Shown one piece after another: positions 1 through 7,752 of a stretch of 64,000 bases of DNA. The first letter of the stretch is position 1. The number at the start of each line of letters is the position of its first letter. Both the position numbers and the translations under genes were made by a program. The notes below the pieces were generated by a model. It was not told the DNA's origin. It did no database searches and was given only the letters and a program-made list of their open reading frames with translations. Source of the DNA: JBBRDU01 sp038230335 (GTDB taxonomy: Bacteria > Verrucomicrobiota > Verrucomicrobiia > Chthoniobacterales > UBA10450); NCBI GenBank assembly GCA_038230335.1, contig JBBRNL010000003.1, positions 186,001 through 250,000 on the forward strand. The letters are read 5' to 3'.

Positions 1-283
1 GATGAAAAACGAAAGCGGGCTGTAATTGCGCGACGAGGTCAGTTACGACCGCGAGGTCGCGCACATCGCCGCGTATGTCGCGCATGCGTTTGGTTAGTTG
101 CAGCTGATTGAAAAGAGACGGCTCTTCGCAATCGATTGAATAACCGGTCAGCTTTGCGCCCAGCGAAAGCAGCCATTCGCTCAGCCATGCTCCCTTGAAA
201 CCGGTATGCCCGGTTAGGAGAATAGTTTTATCCGCGTAAACATGGGCGAAAGCGGCCGAAGATTTCGGCGCCGTTTTCGTCAT
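1..283 (-). CDS. rfbG: CDP-glucose 4,6-dehydratase, N-terminal part (cut by window edge)
   Basis: The gene reads leftwards out of the window, so only about 94 N-terminal residues are visible. The translation contains ILLTGHTGFKGAWLSEWLL near residue 20, the NAD-binding Rossmann motif (TGxTGFKG) typical of CDP-glucose 4,6-dehydratases of the short-chain dehydrogenase family. The enzyme converts CDP-glucose to CDP-4-keto-6-deoxyglucose for dideoxy- or deoxysugar synthesis. The ATG at 283 overlaps the stop of the cytidylyltransferase gene as ATGA, so the two are translationally coupled and act in consecutive steps. The assignment rests on the motif plus the rfbF neighbour. Confidence 0.85.
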   Translation of the reverse strand, partial: MTKTAPKSSAAFAHVYADKTILLTGHTGFKGAWLSEWLLSLGAKLTGYSIDCEEPSLFNQLQLTKRMRDIRGDVRDLAVVTDLVAQLQPAFVFH

Positions 284-1137
284 GTCGAAATCGCATCATT
301 CCTAGGCAACGCACCCTCGGCAGAGGAGGGGAGAGGAGTTTCGCACGCCTTGTCCTTCCATACCTTCCACGGCGCCTCGCCTGTCGCCCACAATCGATTC
401 AGGTACTGCATCTCCTGATAGTTATCCATCGATTGCCAGAAATCTTCGTGCTTGTACGAATTCAGTTGTTTGTCGCGAACCAAATCGCTGATCGGTTTCT
501 GCTCGAACATCATGGCCGGGTCAAGTGACAGGTAATCGAAAAGACGGTAGTCGCACACCATGAAGCCGCCATTGATGTAAGATGCTTCGAAGCGCGGCTT
601 CTCATTAAAAGTGTGAATGGTCCCACGATTATCGATCATGAGAGCGCCGAAACGGCCGGCCGGATGTACGGCCGAGATGGTGCAGGCCTTCCCAGATTCT
701 TCATGGCGCCGAATGCTCTCGTTGATGTCGATATTGGAGACACCATCTCCATACGTGAGGAGGAATCGCTCGCCCGGTTCGATGTATTTCTGGATCGCCT
801 TCACGCGATAGCCCGTCAGGGTTTCATCTCCCGTATTCGCCAGGGTGACACTCCAATCTTCCTCCTCATGGCGATTATGAAATCGGACGTGCGGAGAGCG
901 GCCCAGTTTCAAAGTGGCGTCGCATGTGTTCCACAGGTAATTCCGAAAATATTCGCGAATCATGTCGGCCTTGTAGCCAAGGCACAGGATGAACTCGCGG
1001 TGCCCGTAATGGGCATACATTTTCATGATATGCCATAGGATGGGCTGCCCGCCCACCGGCACCATGGCCTTGGGACGGAACTCCGTTTCTTCGCGAAGCC
1101 GCGTGCCTTTTCCACCGCATAGAATAACTACTTTCAT
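280..1137 (-). CDS. rfbF: Glucose-1-phosphate cytidylyltransferase
   Basis: The 285-residue protein starts with a nucleotidyltransferase signature, GGKGTRL at residues 8-14, followed by RPKAMVPVGGQPILWHIM. It also has TYGDGVSNID (128-137) and the EKPRFEASYINGGF stretch near 180-192, which is characteristic of RfbF rather than of glucose-1-phosphate uridylyl- or thymidylyltransferases. It forms CDP-glucose from CTP and glucose-1-phosphate, the substrate of the dehydratase encoded just downstream. It is slightly longer than typical RfbF (about 257 residues) because of a C-terminal tail. The start ATG at 1137 is directly followed by the motif-bearing N-terminus, so no other start is needed. Confidence 0.95.
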   Translation of the reverse strand: MKVVILCGGKGTRLREETEFRPKAMVPVGGQPILWHIMKMYAHYGHREFILCLGYKADMIREYFRNYLWNTCDATLKLGRSPHVRFHNRHEEEDWSVTLANTGDETLTGYRVKAIQKYIEPGERFLLTYGDGVSNIDINESIRRHEESGKACTISAVHPAGRFGALMIDNRGTIHTFNEKPRFEASYINGGFMVCDYRLFDYLSLDPAMMFEQKPISDLVRDKQLNSYKHEDFWQSMDNYQEMQYLNRLWATGEAPWKVWKDKACETPLPSSAEGALPRNDAIST

Positions 1138-1188
1138 CGCCGGTCTACGAAACGACAGAGCAGGTTCAATGCAATAACCAATCCTGGG

Positions 1189-2055
1189 TCAGGGATTTGT
1201 GGGAACAACCGGGGCGGCCTCGACCTCAGCCACCAGTTTTTCGACATCGCTCTTACTATAATAGTCCCAGATCACGCCCGACCGGCGGAGCAACCTCGCC
1301 CCCAGCTCCAGCATGAGAGGCTTGTCATAAAATTTGTTCACGTTTTTCGAGCTCAGGTTTTCATCGAGGTCCGACGCGCCCGGGAAGAACTTGCCCAGCT
1401 CGCGTCCGCGCGAAGCGATCAGATCCTCGTATCTGACCATGGAGCGGTCCGGCAGGAAAGCACGGAACCGTGTGTAGAACCATTCCAGGATATGCAGCTG
1501 CCGCTCAATCGCGTCTGGCTCGGCTGCGAGCGCGCGTTGCAAATCGGAATCCAACTTTTCGCCGATGGGCGCATGACCATTTTTGACGTTAAGCCAGGCC
1601 AGACTGTTCCAGGAAGCGAGCGTGGCGAGTGGGTTGCGAATAATGGCGAAGCATTCGAAACGTTGCGACAAGGTTTCGAGCAAGGCGGTAAAGGCGACCG
1701 GATGCTTGATCGCGAGATCGAAATTTTGCGAGAGCGTCTTTTCCACGAACACTTTGCCATGCTCGGTGTGCCGCAATCTTGTCCCGCGCTGATTGACCTG
1801 ATCGGCCGCCACGTTGTCAGGAACCTTGCCGTCGACATGTTTGGACAAGGCATAGCCATGTTCGTGCAGAGACGTGCGCGTCTCGCCGCAAAAGCGTTCG
1901 ATCACATCGGCCACGGCGCCGGCATCGCGGCAGTCGGGGAATTCCCACACGTTCATTGGCTCGTGCAAAGCGACTACGTCGGGAACCTTGTTCAGAAGCG
2001 AACAAAGCAGCGTGGTGCCGGATCGAGGCGTGCCGGTGATGAGCACGTTACGCAT
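1189..2055 (-). CDS. Sulfotransferase family protein
   Basis: The protein has a PAPS-binding 5'-phosphosulfate loop, TGTPRSGTTLL, directly after the N-terminus, and a probable 3'-phosphate-binding segment, FAIIRNPLATLASWNSL, in the middle. These are the two hallmarks of the sulfotransferase fold. I place the start at the ATG at 2055 because the loop then begins about six residues in, as is usual; in-frame starts exist at 2070 (ATG) and 2085 (GTG) and none has a good Shine-Dalgarno sequence. It lies in the same direction as the CDP-sugar genes and a glycosyltransferase, so sulfation of a surface glycan is a reasonable inference. The acceptor cannot be told from sequence. Confidence 0.8.
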   Translation of the reverse strand: MRNVLITGTPRSGTTLLCSLLNKVPDVVALHEPMNVWEFPDCRDAGAVADVIERFCGETRTSLHEHGYALSKHVDGKVPDNVAADQVNQRGTRLRHTEHGKVFVEKTLSQNFDLAIKHPVAFTALLETLSQRFECFAIIRNPLATLASWNSLAWLNVKNGHAPIGEKLDSDLQRALAAEPDAIERQLHILEWFYTRFRAFLPDRSMVRYEDLIASRGRELGKFFPGASDLDENLSSKNVNKFYDKPLMLELGARLLRRSGVIWDYYSKSDVEKLVAEVEAAPVVPTNP

Positions 2056-2142
2056 GGCGCTGACTACCATAAGGCTCTGGCGCACGCAAGATGGAGCAAA
2101 CCGTCGCCTCGGCCGCCACTGCGTTGGGCGTTCGCCATCTCC

Positions 2143-2166
2143 TGTAGCGGCGGTCTATGACCGTCG
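2143..2166 (+). repeat. Short palindromic intergenic repeat (TGTAGCGGCGGTC-TAT-GACCG type)
   Basis: The sequence reads TGTAGCGGCGGTCTATGACC followed by GTCG, an imperfect hairpin with arms CGGCGGTC and GACCGTCG around TAT. The same unit occurs on the opposite strand at 13897-13926 and in variant form at 5473-5499. It lies between the sulfotransferase and glycosyltransferase genes. It resembles REP-type elements; no transposase was seen nearby. Confidence 0.7.
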
Positions 2167-2230
2167 TTCCCGCATTCCGCACTTCCGCGTTGGACGCTTA
2201 CTTCTGCAAGGCTGCCTTTTCAAAAAGCCT

Positions 2231-3211
2231 TCACCACACCCAAAGCTCTGGCAGACGTTCGAGAATCCTGAGAAAATCGGCGCGCTCTTTCTCAAGGGAA
2301 TGCGCTTGGAAGGTGGTCTGTGCCTGCGCCTGCATCGCCGTGCGCTCGTTGTCTGTTTGTTGCAGAGCCTTATCGACGGCCGCGAGAATTTCATTTCCGT
2401 CGTAGGACGGGCGGAAACAGTTCACGCCATCCAGGCAAAAGCTGCGGTTGCCCGTGCAATCAGGACAAACCACCACGGTCGCCGCACCCATGCCTTCCAA
2501 AGCAGGGAGATAAAAACCCTCGCTCGGTCGGGGCAAAAACAGCGTGATTTTCGCGTCGGCCAAATGCACCAGGTATTCCTTGCGCGGGATCCATTCGATC
2601 AACCAGCGCACGACGCGATTCTTGCCCGCGAAATGCGTGTAAGCGAACCGGGCCAGTTCGGGCGCTTTCAAACCGCAAATCAGCAGATCAGTGGCGCGAT
2701 CGTCAAAGTTCTTCGCCAGGGGAATTGAAGAAACATCAATCCCATTGGGAATGACAAAGACCGGTCCATTCACATCTTCCGTCGCTTTGATGGCGGCCGC
2801 CACTTCTTCGCTGACGCAAATGCGGATGGCGCGATGTTTGAGGAAACCGCGCAGTTCGCTGCCCTTTTCGGCGTGGCGGGGATGCTGGATCAAATTAATG
2901 ATCGGTTTCGGTGAGTTCGCCCGCTGGGCCGCCGGGATCGCGCGCCAGTCAGTCCCCGCGAGAAACAGAATATCCGCCTTGTCTGGTTCCCACGGGGCGA
3001 CCGCATCCCGTGATCGAAGCCATGGATTGGTGGCGTTCCATTTCGATTCCGCGGTAAAGGCAATGCGCGCTTCGCAACCCGGCGAGGCCGCGACGTGATT
3101 GAAGTAATCCCAGATTTTTAAGTGCCCGCCCGTGAACGCGCGAAAATCGCGATGAAACAGAACGACGCGTTTGGCGGGGGCAGGCGGCGTCGAGTTCAAG
3201 GTGAAGTGCAC
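2231..3211 (-). CDS. Glycosyltransferase family 1/4 (GT-B) protein
   Basis: The protein is about 326 residues. It has features of a GT-B glycosyltransferase: a central VFVIPNGIDVSSIPLAKN stretch and a C-terminal PRPSEGFYLPALEGMGAA segment, corresponding to the donor-binding EX7E region (E..GFYLPALEGMG). The likely role is transfer of a sugar from a nucleotide donor during surface glycan assembly, in line with the neighbouring CDP-sugar and sulfotransferase genes. The only clear in-frame start is a GTG at 3211, which overlaps the 3' end of tRNA-Lys by five bases; a TTG at 3199 is the alternative. Acceptor and donor are unknown. Confidence 0.75.
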   Translation of the reverse strand: MHFTLNSTPPAPAKRVVLFHRDFRAFTGGHLKIWDYFNHVAASPGCEARIAFTAESKWNATNPWLRSRDAVAPWEPDKADILFLAGTDWRAIPAAQRANSPKPIINLIQHPRHAEKGSELRGFLKHRAIRICVSEEVAAAIKATEDVNGPVFVIPNGIDVSSIPLAKNFDDRATDLLICGLKAPELARFAYTHFAGKNRVVRWLIEWIPRKEYLVHLADAKITLFLPRPSEGFYLPALEGMGAATVVVCPDCTGNRSFCLDGVNCFRPSYDGNEILAAVDKALQQTDNERTAMQAQAQTTFQAHSLEKERADFLRILERLPELWVW

Positions 3212-3279
3212 CGCGTTGGAATCGAACCAACAACCCAGTGATTAAGAGTCACTTGCTCTGCCAATTGAGCTAGCGGTGC
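3207..3279 (-). tRNA. tRNA-Lys (anticodon CTT)
   Basis: The minus strand folds into a standard 73-nt cloverleaf: acceptor stem GCACCGC/GCGGTGC, D arm starting GCTCAATTGGCAGAGC, anticodon arm AGTGA-CTCTTAA-TCACT with anticodon CTT, and a T arm with the GTTCGATTC core. The discriminator base is A and the CCA end is not encoded. It reads towards the glycosyltransferase gene, whose putative start lies inside its last bases. Confidence 0.96.
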
Positions 3280-3411
3280 GTTTAAGATTTGAAGGATCGA
3301 AAACTACCCATCCCCGCCCGCTGCACAACGCGGAAGTTCGATCTCTGCCTCCGCCTTTTTCATTCGATGTTTCCCCTTCCGTCCTCCGACCGCTGTTCTC
3401 TGTCCCTGCCA

Positions 3412-4200
3412 TTAATCAGCCCAGCCAAAAAACGCCGCGACCACCGCGACGGTATCGATCAAGCCGTGCGCCAGGATACAAGCCCACAGGTTCCGTCCCG
3501 AAACGATATAAGCCGTTCCCAGAATCAGGCCCGCTACGCTCGAATCCAGAATTCCTGTCGGCCCTTTATAATAATGACCGTAACCGAACAGGACCGAAAC
3601 AAGGATCACCGCCACCCAATAAACAGCCTTCGACTCGGACCCGCTCTCCGCCGCGCGAAGAGTTAAATAGCCGCGATACACGATCTCCTCGCCGAAAGCG
3701 GCAAAGGTCCAGACCAGCAGCAGCGACAGAAGCGCCACTTTAAAATTCCCGGCAATGGCGGCCCCTGCCACGGGTGCGACGATGGGCGGCCAAAACTGCG
3801 CACAAAACGGTCCGATGACAAAATTCCCGAGAACGATTCGCAACACCGCGGCGGCCAATGCGATCCAAAGAATCCGTCTCCATGACTCGGGCCGCCTCAA
3901 CCCAAGCGCAGCCCAACCGCCGTTGCGCAATCGGACGGACACCAAACCGACCACGAACAAGATCAGCACTTCATTTGGGACAAGATGTAAAACGTTGTGA
4001 CCGATTACAACGAAAACGCCCAGACCAAACTCCACCGCGCTAAAAGTGCGGAAAGCCAGCGAATGCGCAGAAGGCAAAGGATCAAGCGGTCGAACCACGA
4101 TCAAGCATCTAACCCAACCACCACGCGTGCCAGTAAAAATCCGAATCCTCTGATGCGGCCATCCTTTTCTCTGCGGGTTTATCGCTGGCCGTGCTGTCAA
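3412..4200 (-). CDS. CPBP family intramembrane metalloprotease
   Basis: This is a hydrophobic protein with about six to eight membrane segments. It carries the three CPBP (Abi/CAAX protease-like) motifs: E171-E172-x3-R176 in FGEEIVYRGYL, H209 in FGYGHYYKG, and H245 in ILAHGLIDT. Family members are glutamate-type intramembrane proteases or have lost that activity; the key residues are intact here. The first 40 residues are polar, lack homology signals and may be over-called; a downstream GTG start near residue 30 is possible. The gene stands alone on the minus strand, so the substrate cannot be inferred. Confidence 0.85.
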   Translation of the reverse strand: MTARPAINPQRKGWPHQRIRIFTGTRGGWVRCLIVVRPLDPLPSAHSLAFRTFSAVEFGLGVFVVIGHNVLHLVPNEVLILFVVGLVSVRLRNGGWAALGLRRPESWRRILWIALAAAVLRIVLGNFVIGPFCAQFWPPIVAPVAGAAIAGNFKVALLSLLLVWTFAAFGEEIVYRGYLTLRAAESGSESKAVYWVAVILVSVLFGYGHYYKGPTGILDSSVAGLILGTAYIVSGRNLWACILAHGLIDTVAVVAAFFGWAD

Positions 4201-4526
4201 CCGGGGCGAGATCCTAGCCTCTTCATTCGGTGTTCGGCGTCCGCCGTTTCAACTTTCCCTCTCAACTTCCTCGGCCTTCCCCAAATTGTAGAGCGAGCTG
4301 TGTTCCCCTCCGTGTCCTTTGTGACCTCCGTGCGAGCCTCGCCTGCCGCCATCCACAGAATCAGACAGGATTTACAAGATTCACCCCCGCGGGAAGCTAA
4401 ACCCTTGAAGAATCTGCCATCTGCAATCTACACTCTGCAATTCCCATCCCTTCCCCCCCCGCAACCTCAGGTGGATTGAGTGGTTTAATGGGTGGGATGT
4501 CTATACAAGTAGAGAGAGTTCAACCT
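4201..4526. other. Non-coding stretch upstream of a secreted protein gene
   Basis: I see no gene in these 326 bases. The stretch holds degenerate text-like sequence, such as CAGACAGGATTTACAAGATT near 4364 and CTGCCATCTGCAATC near 4415, which looks like decayed simple repeats. The final part probably carries the promoter for the gene at 4527, because a purine-rich AGAGAGAG run (4511-4518) sits upstream of that start. Confidence 0.5.
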
Positions 4527-5402
4527 ATGAAGACCACTAAAGTCCTTTTCCTGGCCTCGGTCCTTGCCGCGGGTCTGTCCGTTTCCGTGCATGCCAGCGG
4601 TCACCACAATAACCGCGGATCAACGGCCGCCGCTTCCGCTCCCGTCCGCAGCGGTGGGCCGGCTCTTCACTCTGGATCGGGCGGTTTCCGAAATGGCGGT
4701 CGACCGATGATTTCGCCTTCGCAACGCTTCTCGTCCCTCCACGGCACCACATCCGGTCAGCGTCGGTTGAATCCTGGTGCGGTCACCGGCAGCTACAACC
4801 CCGCGCGATTCGCCAACGCGCGCTCCCGAAATCTTTCGACCACGGCCCGCAGCAACCATTTCAATTCCAACCGAAATGGGAATCGGGGAGTTGCCAATGG
4901 GAATAATCACCTGTTCGGTCGGCGCTCGGCCAACTGGCATTCCGATTGGGACCGGCACCACGACCATTGGTGGAACGGCCACCGTTGCCGGTTCGTGAAT
5001 GGTTCGTGGTTCATCTTCGATCTCGGATTCTTTCCGTGGTACGGCTATCCCTACGATTACTACGCCTACAATTCCTACTACCCCTATCCGGACAGTTACG
5101 GCTACGGGTACGGCTATGGTCAGAATCCCGGCGTTTACGAAAACGCGAATACGTACGACGACAATCAGGGCGGCGGCGGCTACGACGATTCCTCCAATCA
5201 GAACACCGACAATACCGTTGCTGCCATGCAGGAGCGACTCGCGCGACAAGGCTATTATCGCGGACAAATCGACGGCGCCATGGGCCCGGCCACGAGCCGC
5301 GCGCTCCTCAGCTATCAACGTCGCAATGGTCTGCGCGCCACCGGCTCTCTGACCGACGAAACTCTGCAGTCATTAAACCTGCAGGGCGTAGCGCGCCGCT
5401 AG
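4527..5402 (+). CDS. Secreted protein with C-terminal peptidoglycan-binding domain
   Basis: I start the protein at the ATG at 4527, which opens a clear Sec signal peptide (MKTTKVLFLASVLAAGLSVS, cut after VHA). The mature protein has a long Ser/Asn/Arg/Gly-rich low-complexity half, then a Tyr/Pro-rich segment (YPYDYYAYNSYYPYPDS), and ends in a peptidoglycan-binding type 1 domain of about 60 residues: MQERLARQGYYRGQIDG, GPATSRALLSYQRRNGL and a final LNL. This points to a periplasmic or cell-wall-associated protein. The same terminal domain is found in the minus-strand gene at 6266-7468, so the two are probably related surface proteins. A purine-rich tract upstream serves as ribosome-binding site. 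Confidence 0.85.
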   Translation: MKTTKVLFLASVLAAGLSVSVHASGHHNNRGSTAAASAPVRSGGPALHSGSGGFRNGGRPMISPSQRFSSLHGTTSGQRRLNPGAVTGSYNPARFANARSRNLSTTARSNHFNSNRNGNRGVANGNNHLFGRRSANWHSDWDRHHDHWWNGHRCRFVNGSWFIFDLGFFPWYGYPYDYYAYNSYYPYPDSYGYGYGYGQNPGVYENANTYDDNQGGGGYDDSSNQNTDNTVAAMQERLARQGYYRGQIDGAMGPATSRALLSYQRRNGLRATGSLTDETLQSLNLQGVARR

Positions 5403-5472
5403 CCATTCTGGGGGAGCGCACTCGTCCCGAGTGCTGGCGACGCCGTCCCGGCATCGCGAACTTCTTCTCTTC

Positions 5473-5499
5473 CGTAGCCGGCGCTCTATGAGCGCCGAC
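5473..5499 (+). repeat. Palindromic intergenic repeat, variant copy
   Basis: CGTAGCCGGCGCTCTATGAG followed by CGCCGAC is the same hairpin layout as at 2143-2166 and 13897-13926. Compensating changes in the stem (GGCGCTC/GAGCGCC) keep the pairing, which argues that the hairpin itself is conserved. Confidence 0.6.
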
Positions 5500-5504
5500 C
5501 CTTC

Positions 5505-5564
5505 GCCGATGGGTATTTGGCTGAGCGTATCACGAGATGCGCGAATCAATCTATGACCGCCGAC
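5505..5564 (+). repeat. 60-bp dispersed repeat, copy A
   Basis: This 60-bp unit, starting GCCGATGGGTATTTGG and ending GACCGCCGAC, is present again on the opposite strand at 10600-10659 with 52 of 60 bases identical and no gaps by my manual count. It follows directly after the palindromic unit at 5473-5499. Both copies lie between genes. Confidence 0.75.
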
Positions 5565-5639
5565 CTTTCTGAATGGTACGTCCGCTGTCCTCCCCGGCCG
5601 CAGCCTTTGCGGAGGCCGCTCCGGTGCTATGGTGACGGC

Positions 5640-5969
5640 ATGCAAATGAATCCAACAAAAAAATCATTCCTGTTAGTCACCGCGGTTGCGGCGCTCGCCG
5701 CGCCTGTCTTCGCGCACGGCGATAAAGAAAAAGGCAACGAAGAGAAGGTGGAGTGGAACAGTGTGCCTAAAGCGGTCCAGACCACCATTACAAACAACTC
5801 CTCTGGTGGGCAGGTCGTCGGCGTCGAGAAAGAAGGCGCAGATTACGAAGCAAAGGTCAAAGGAACCGATGGCAAGATGAGCGAGGTCAAGGTGAGCGGA
5901 GACGGCAAGCTCATCAAAGTCGAAGCCTGCGACGAGAAAGAGTACGGCAAACACGAAGAAAAAGAGTAG
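5640..5969 (+). CDS. Small secreted PepSY-like protein
   Basis: The 109-residue protein begins with a signal peptide (MQMNPTKKSFLLVTAVAALA, cut near VFAHG). The mature part has the layout of PepSY-like domains: a helix (VPKAVQTTITNNS) and then beta strands (YEAKVKGTDGKMSEVKVSGD). It ends in a very charged tail. Start ATGs at 5640 and 5646 are both possible; the longer upstream reading has no signal peptide. Proteins of this type are usually periplasmic with unknown ligands. No operon partner is visible: it is followed by a gap and a convergent gene. Confidence 0.7.
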   Translation: MQMNPTKKSFLLVTAVAALAAPVFAHGDKEKGNEEKVEWNSVPKAVQTTITNNSSGGQVVGVEKEGADYEAKVKGTDGKMSEVKVSGDGKLIKVEACDEKEYGKHEEKE

Positions 5970-6101
5970 TCAGTATTTCGCGCCCGGTGCTGTTGCCCTA
6001 ACAAGCCACATCACCGGCCAGTGCACCTCGCTCGCTCTTCTCTTTCTGTAGCGGTAGCCGTGTCGGCTGCGTCTTGCTCTCCCGCGTCCGCCTCCATTCC
6101 G

Positions 6102-6130
6102 CAATTCGAAATCCGAAATCCGAAATTCCC
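6102..6130 (+). repeat. Heptamer tandem repeat (GAAATCC)n
   Basis: Three successive imperfect units of GAAATCC can be read in this intergenic stretch. Similar degenerate sequence is found near 11609-11635. It is short and not associated with a gene. Confidence 0.55.
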
Positions 6131-6205
6131 TGTCCCGCTGACCTCCAATCAACCAACAACAAATAACCGATAACCCGCTCGCGTCAGGCGAGCGCTCCGC
6201 GCTCC

Positions 6206-6242
6206 AAACAAAAAAGCCGCCGAGGTATTTCACCTCGGCGGC
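6206..6242 (-). terminator. Rho-independent terminator of the gene at 6266-7468
   Basis: A perfect 11-bp stem (GCCGCCGAGGT / ACCTCGGCGGC) with a 5-base loop is followed, on the minus strand, by a run of six T. It begins 24 bases after the stop of the minus-strand gene, exactly where an intrinsic terminator is expected. Confidence 0.92.
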
Positions 6243-6265
6243 TTCTCGTAAATTACGGCTAGCCG

Positions 6266-7468
6266 TTAGCTTCCCATCCCGAGGGCATCCAGCGTCGGCT
6301 CGTCGATCGCCGCTGTCGCAGTCAGTCCCTCTTCCGATTGGTAAGCGGTGAGCGCTTCCCGGGTCAATGGCCCGAGCAATCCGTCCACTTCACCTCTGTA
6401 ATAGCCCATCTTCTGCAGTGCGCCCTGCACGTCCGCGATCACCTGATCGGGCGGTTCGGTGCGGTGGCCCACATAGATCGGACCGTCGTAAGCATAATAC
6501 TCGGCCGAAGTACTGTAACCCCAAGCCGGGTACCAGTAGCCAGCGTTCATGTAGTAATAACCGCCACCGATCAGTTCGACGCGGCTGTAATGCGACCGAT
6601 AGAATCGCTCATCGTGCCGTTCCGGATGATAGGAGCGGAACACTTCGTATTGCTGACCCTGCCAGCGATCGCTTCCTTGAATTCGATAACTCTGGTTGAA
6701 CGTGACCGCCGGAACCTTTTCCGGTTTGGCCTGGGCGCGGAAATTCACGTGCTCCGCCTTGATCTGCTGCACCTGCTGCGGATCGGGCCTCTTGCCCGCA
6801 CCCTTAACTCGCGCGTTTGGCTGGCCGGCTGTTGCTGCTGCAACGGTTGGAGCGACATTTGCCGTCGCCGCCGTGACTGGCGTCGTAGCTACCGATGCCG
6901 CAGGAGTAGCACTCGCCGCGACGGTTGCGGGAGTCGCACTGGCCGAAGCGGCCGTTGCTGGAGTGGCACTCGGCATTGCATTGGCGTTTGCGCCACGCGC
7001 GTTTCTGCCGTTCTTACCATTCTTGCCCTCACCCTTTTGGTGCTTCGCGTTAGGCATCGCAGTGGCATCCGGTTGACCGGAAGCAGTCGTTCCCGCCTCA
7101 GTAGAGGTTGAGGATTGCGGCGTTGTCGCATCCGTCTTCTGCGCGTTCTTGCCCGCACCGCGCTCGTGCTTTGCCCCGTGTTCTTTCGCGGCGGGTGTGC
7201 CTTCCGGATTGGTTGCGTTCGCCCCGGTCGTTGCCTCCGTCGTCTGCGCATTTCTTGCCGCAGCCCGTTCGTGCTTCGCTCCATGCTGCTTTTCGCCCGT
7301 AGCCTCAGGCTTGGCCGCGTTCGCGCCGGTAGTAGCGTCGGCCGCCTGCGTTTTCTCCGCTTGCTTGCCCTTGGCTGGTGTCGGTTGCTGCTCTTCTGGC
7401 TGTTGAGCCATGACGGCTCCCGTGAGCGCCAAAGAACAGCCTATCAGTAAACTGGTAAACTTTTTCAT
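6266..7468 (-). CDS. Secreted Ala/Thr-rich repeat protein with peptidoglycan-binding domain
   Basis: The 400-residue protein has a signal peptide (MKKFTSLLIGCSLALTGAVM, cut after AQQ). It continues with a long Ala/Thr/Lys/Glu-rich region containing repeated units (HGAKHERAAARNAQ and HGAKHERGAGKNAQ, each followed by a TTGANA-like stretch) and an Ala/Thr/Val-rich linker. The end is globular: a Tyr-rich domain, then a peptidoglycan-binding type 1 domain (LQKMGYYRGEVDGLLGP and LTREALTAYQSEEGL). The layout suggests a wall-anchored or periplasm-spanning protein. Its last domain matches that of the protein at 4527-5402. A strong terminator follows. Confidence 0.85.
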   Translation of the reverse strand: MKKFTSLLIGCSLALTGAVMAQQPEEQQPTPAKGKQAEKTQAADATTGANAAKPEATGEKQHGAKHERAAARNAQTTEATTGANATNPEGTPAAKEHGAKHERGAGKNAQKTDATTPQSSTSTEAGTTASGQPDATAMPNAKHQKGEGKNGKNGRNARGANANAMPSATPATAASASATPATVAASATPAASVATTPVTAATANVAPTVAAATAGQPNARVKGAGKRPDPQQVQQIKAEHVNFRAQAKPEKVPAVTFNQSYRIQGSDRWQGQQYEVFRSYHPERHDERFYRSHYSRVELIGGGYYYMNAGYWYPAWGYSTSAEYYAYDGPIYVGHRTEPPDQVIADVQGALQKMGYYRGEVDGLLGPLTREALTAYQSEEGLTATAAIDEPTLDALGMGS

Positions 7469-7752
7469 ATAGTAATAGTTAGTCGTAGGATCTGCTCGTT
7501 CTATTCAAGCGCCGGAGCTGCTCGCCCCGGTCTATGATCCACTAGAAGTACATCGTGCCAGCGCTGGCGTTCGGTTCCCTCCCAGCCACGAATGCTCTGT
7601 CGCCGCGTCGTTCGGTGACTTTTGATCCTTGGCCGGTGTCCGCAACACGGCGTGCAGGGATGTCACGGGTAGACTGCGTTGGGCGCATGGTGAAGCGACC
7701 GAGCGATCGGGAGAGCGTGAGTCAATTCGAAATTGCCCCTCTCCTCGTTCTG

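Noticed and set aside
1492..2160. Plus-strand 222-codon frame opposite the sulfotransferase gene
   Set aside because: It lies antisense to a gene with clear motifs and its translation has no domain-like pattern.
4620..5318. Minus-strand 232-codon frame rich in Val/Ile/Gly opposite the peptidoglycan-binding protein
   Set aside because: The composition mirrors the low-complexity coding strand; the plus-strand gene has a signal peptide and a domain.
6338..7111. Plus-strand 257-codon frame opposite the Ala/Thr-rich protein
   Set aside because: It is a shadow of biased codon use on the other strand and has no recognisable features.
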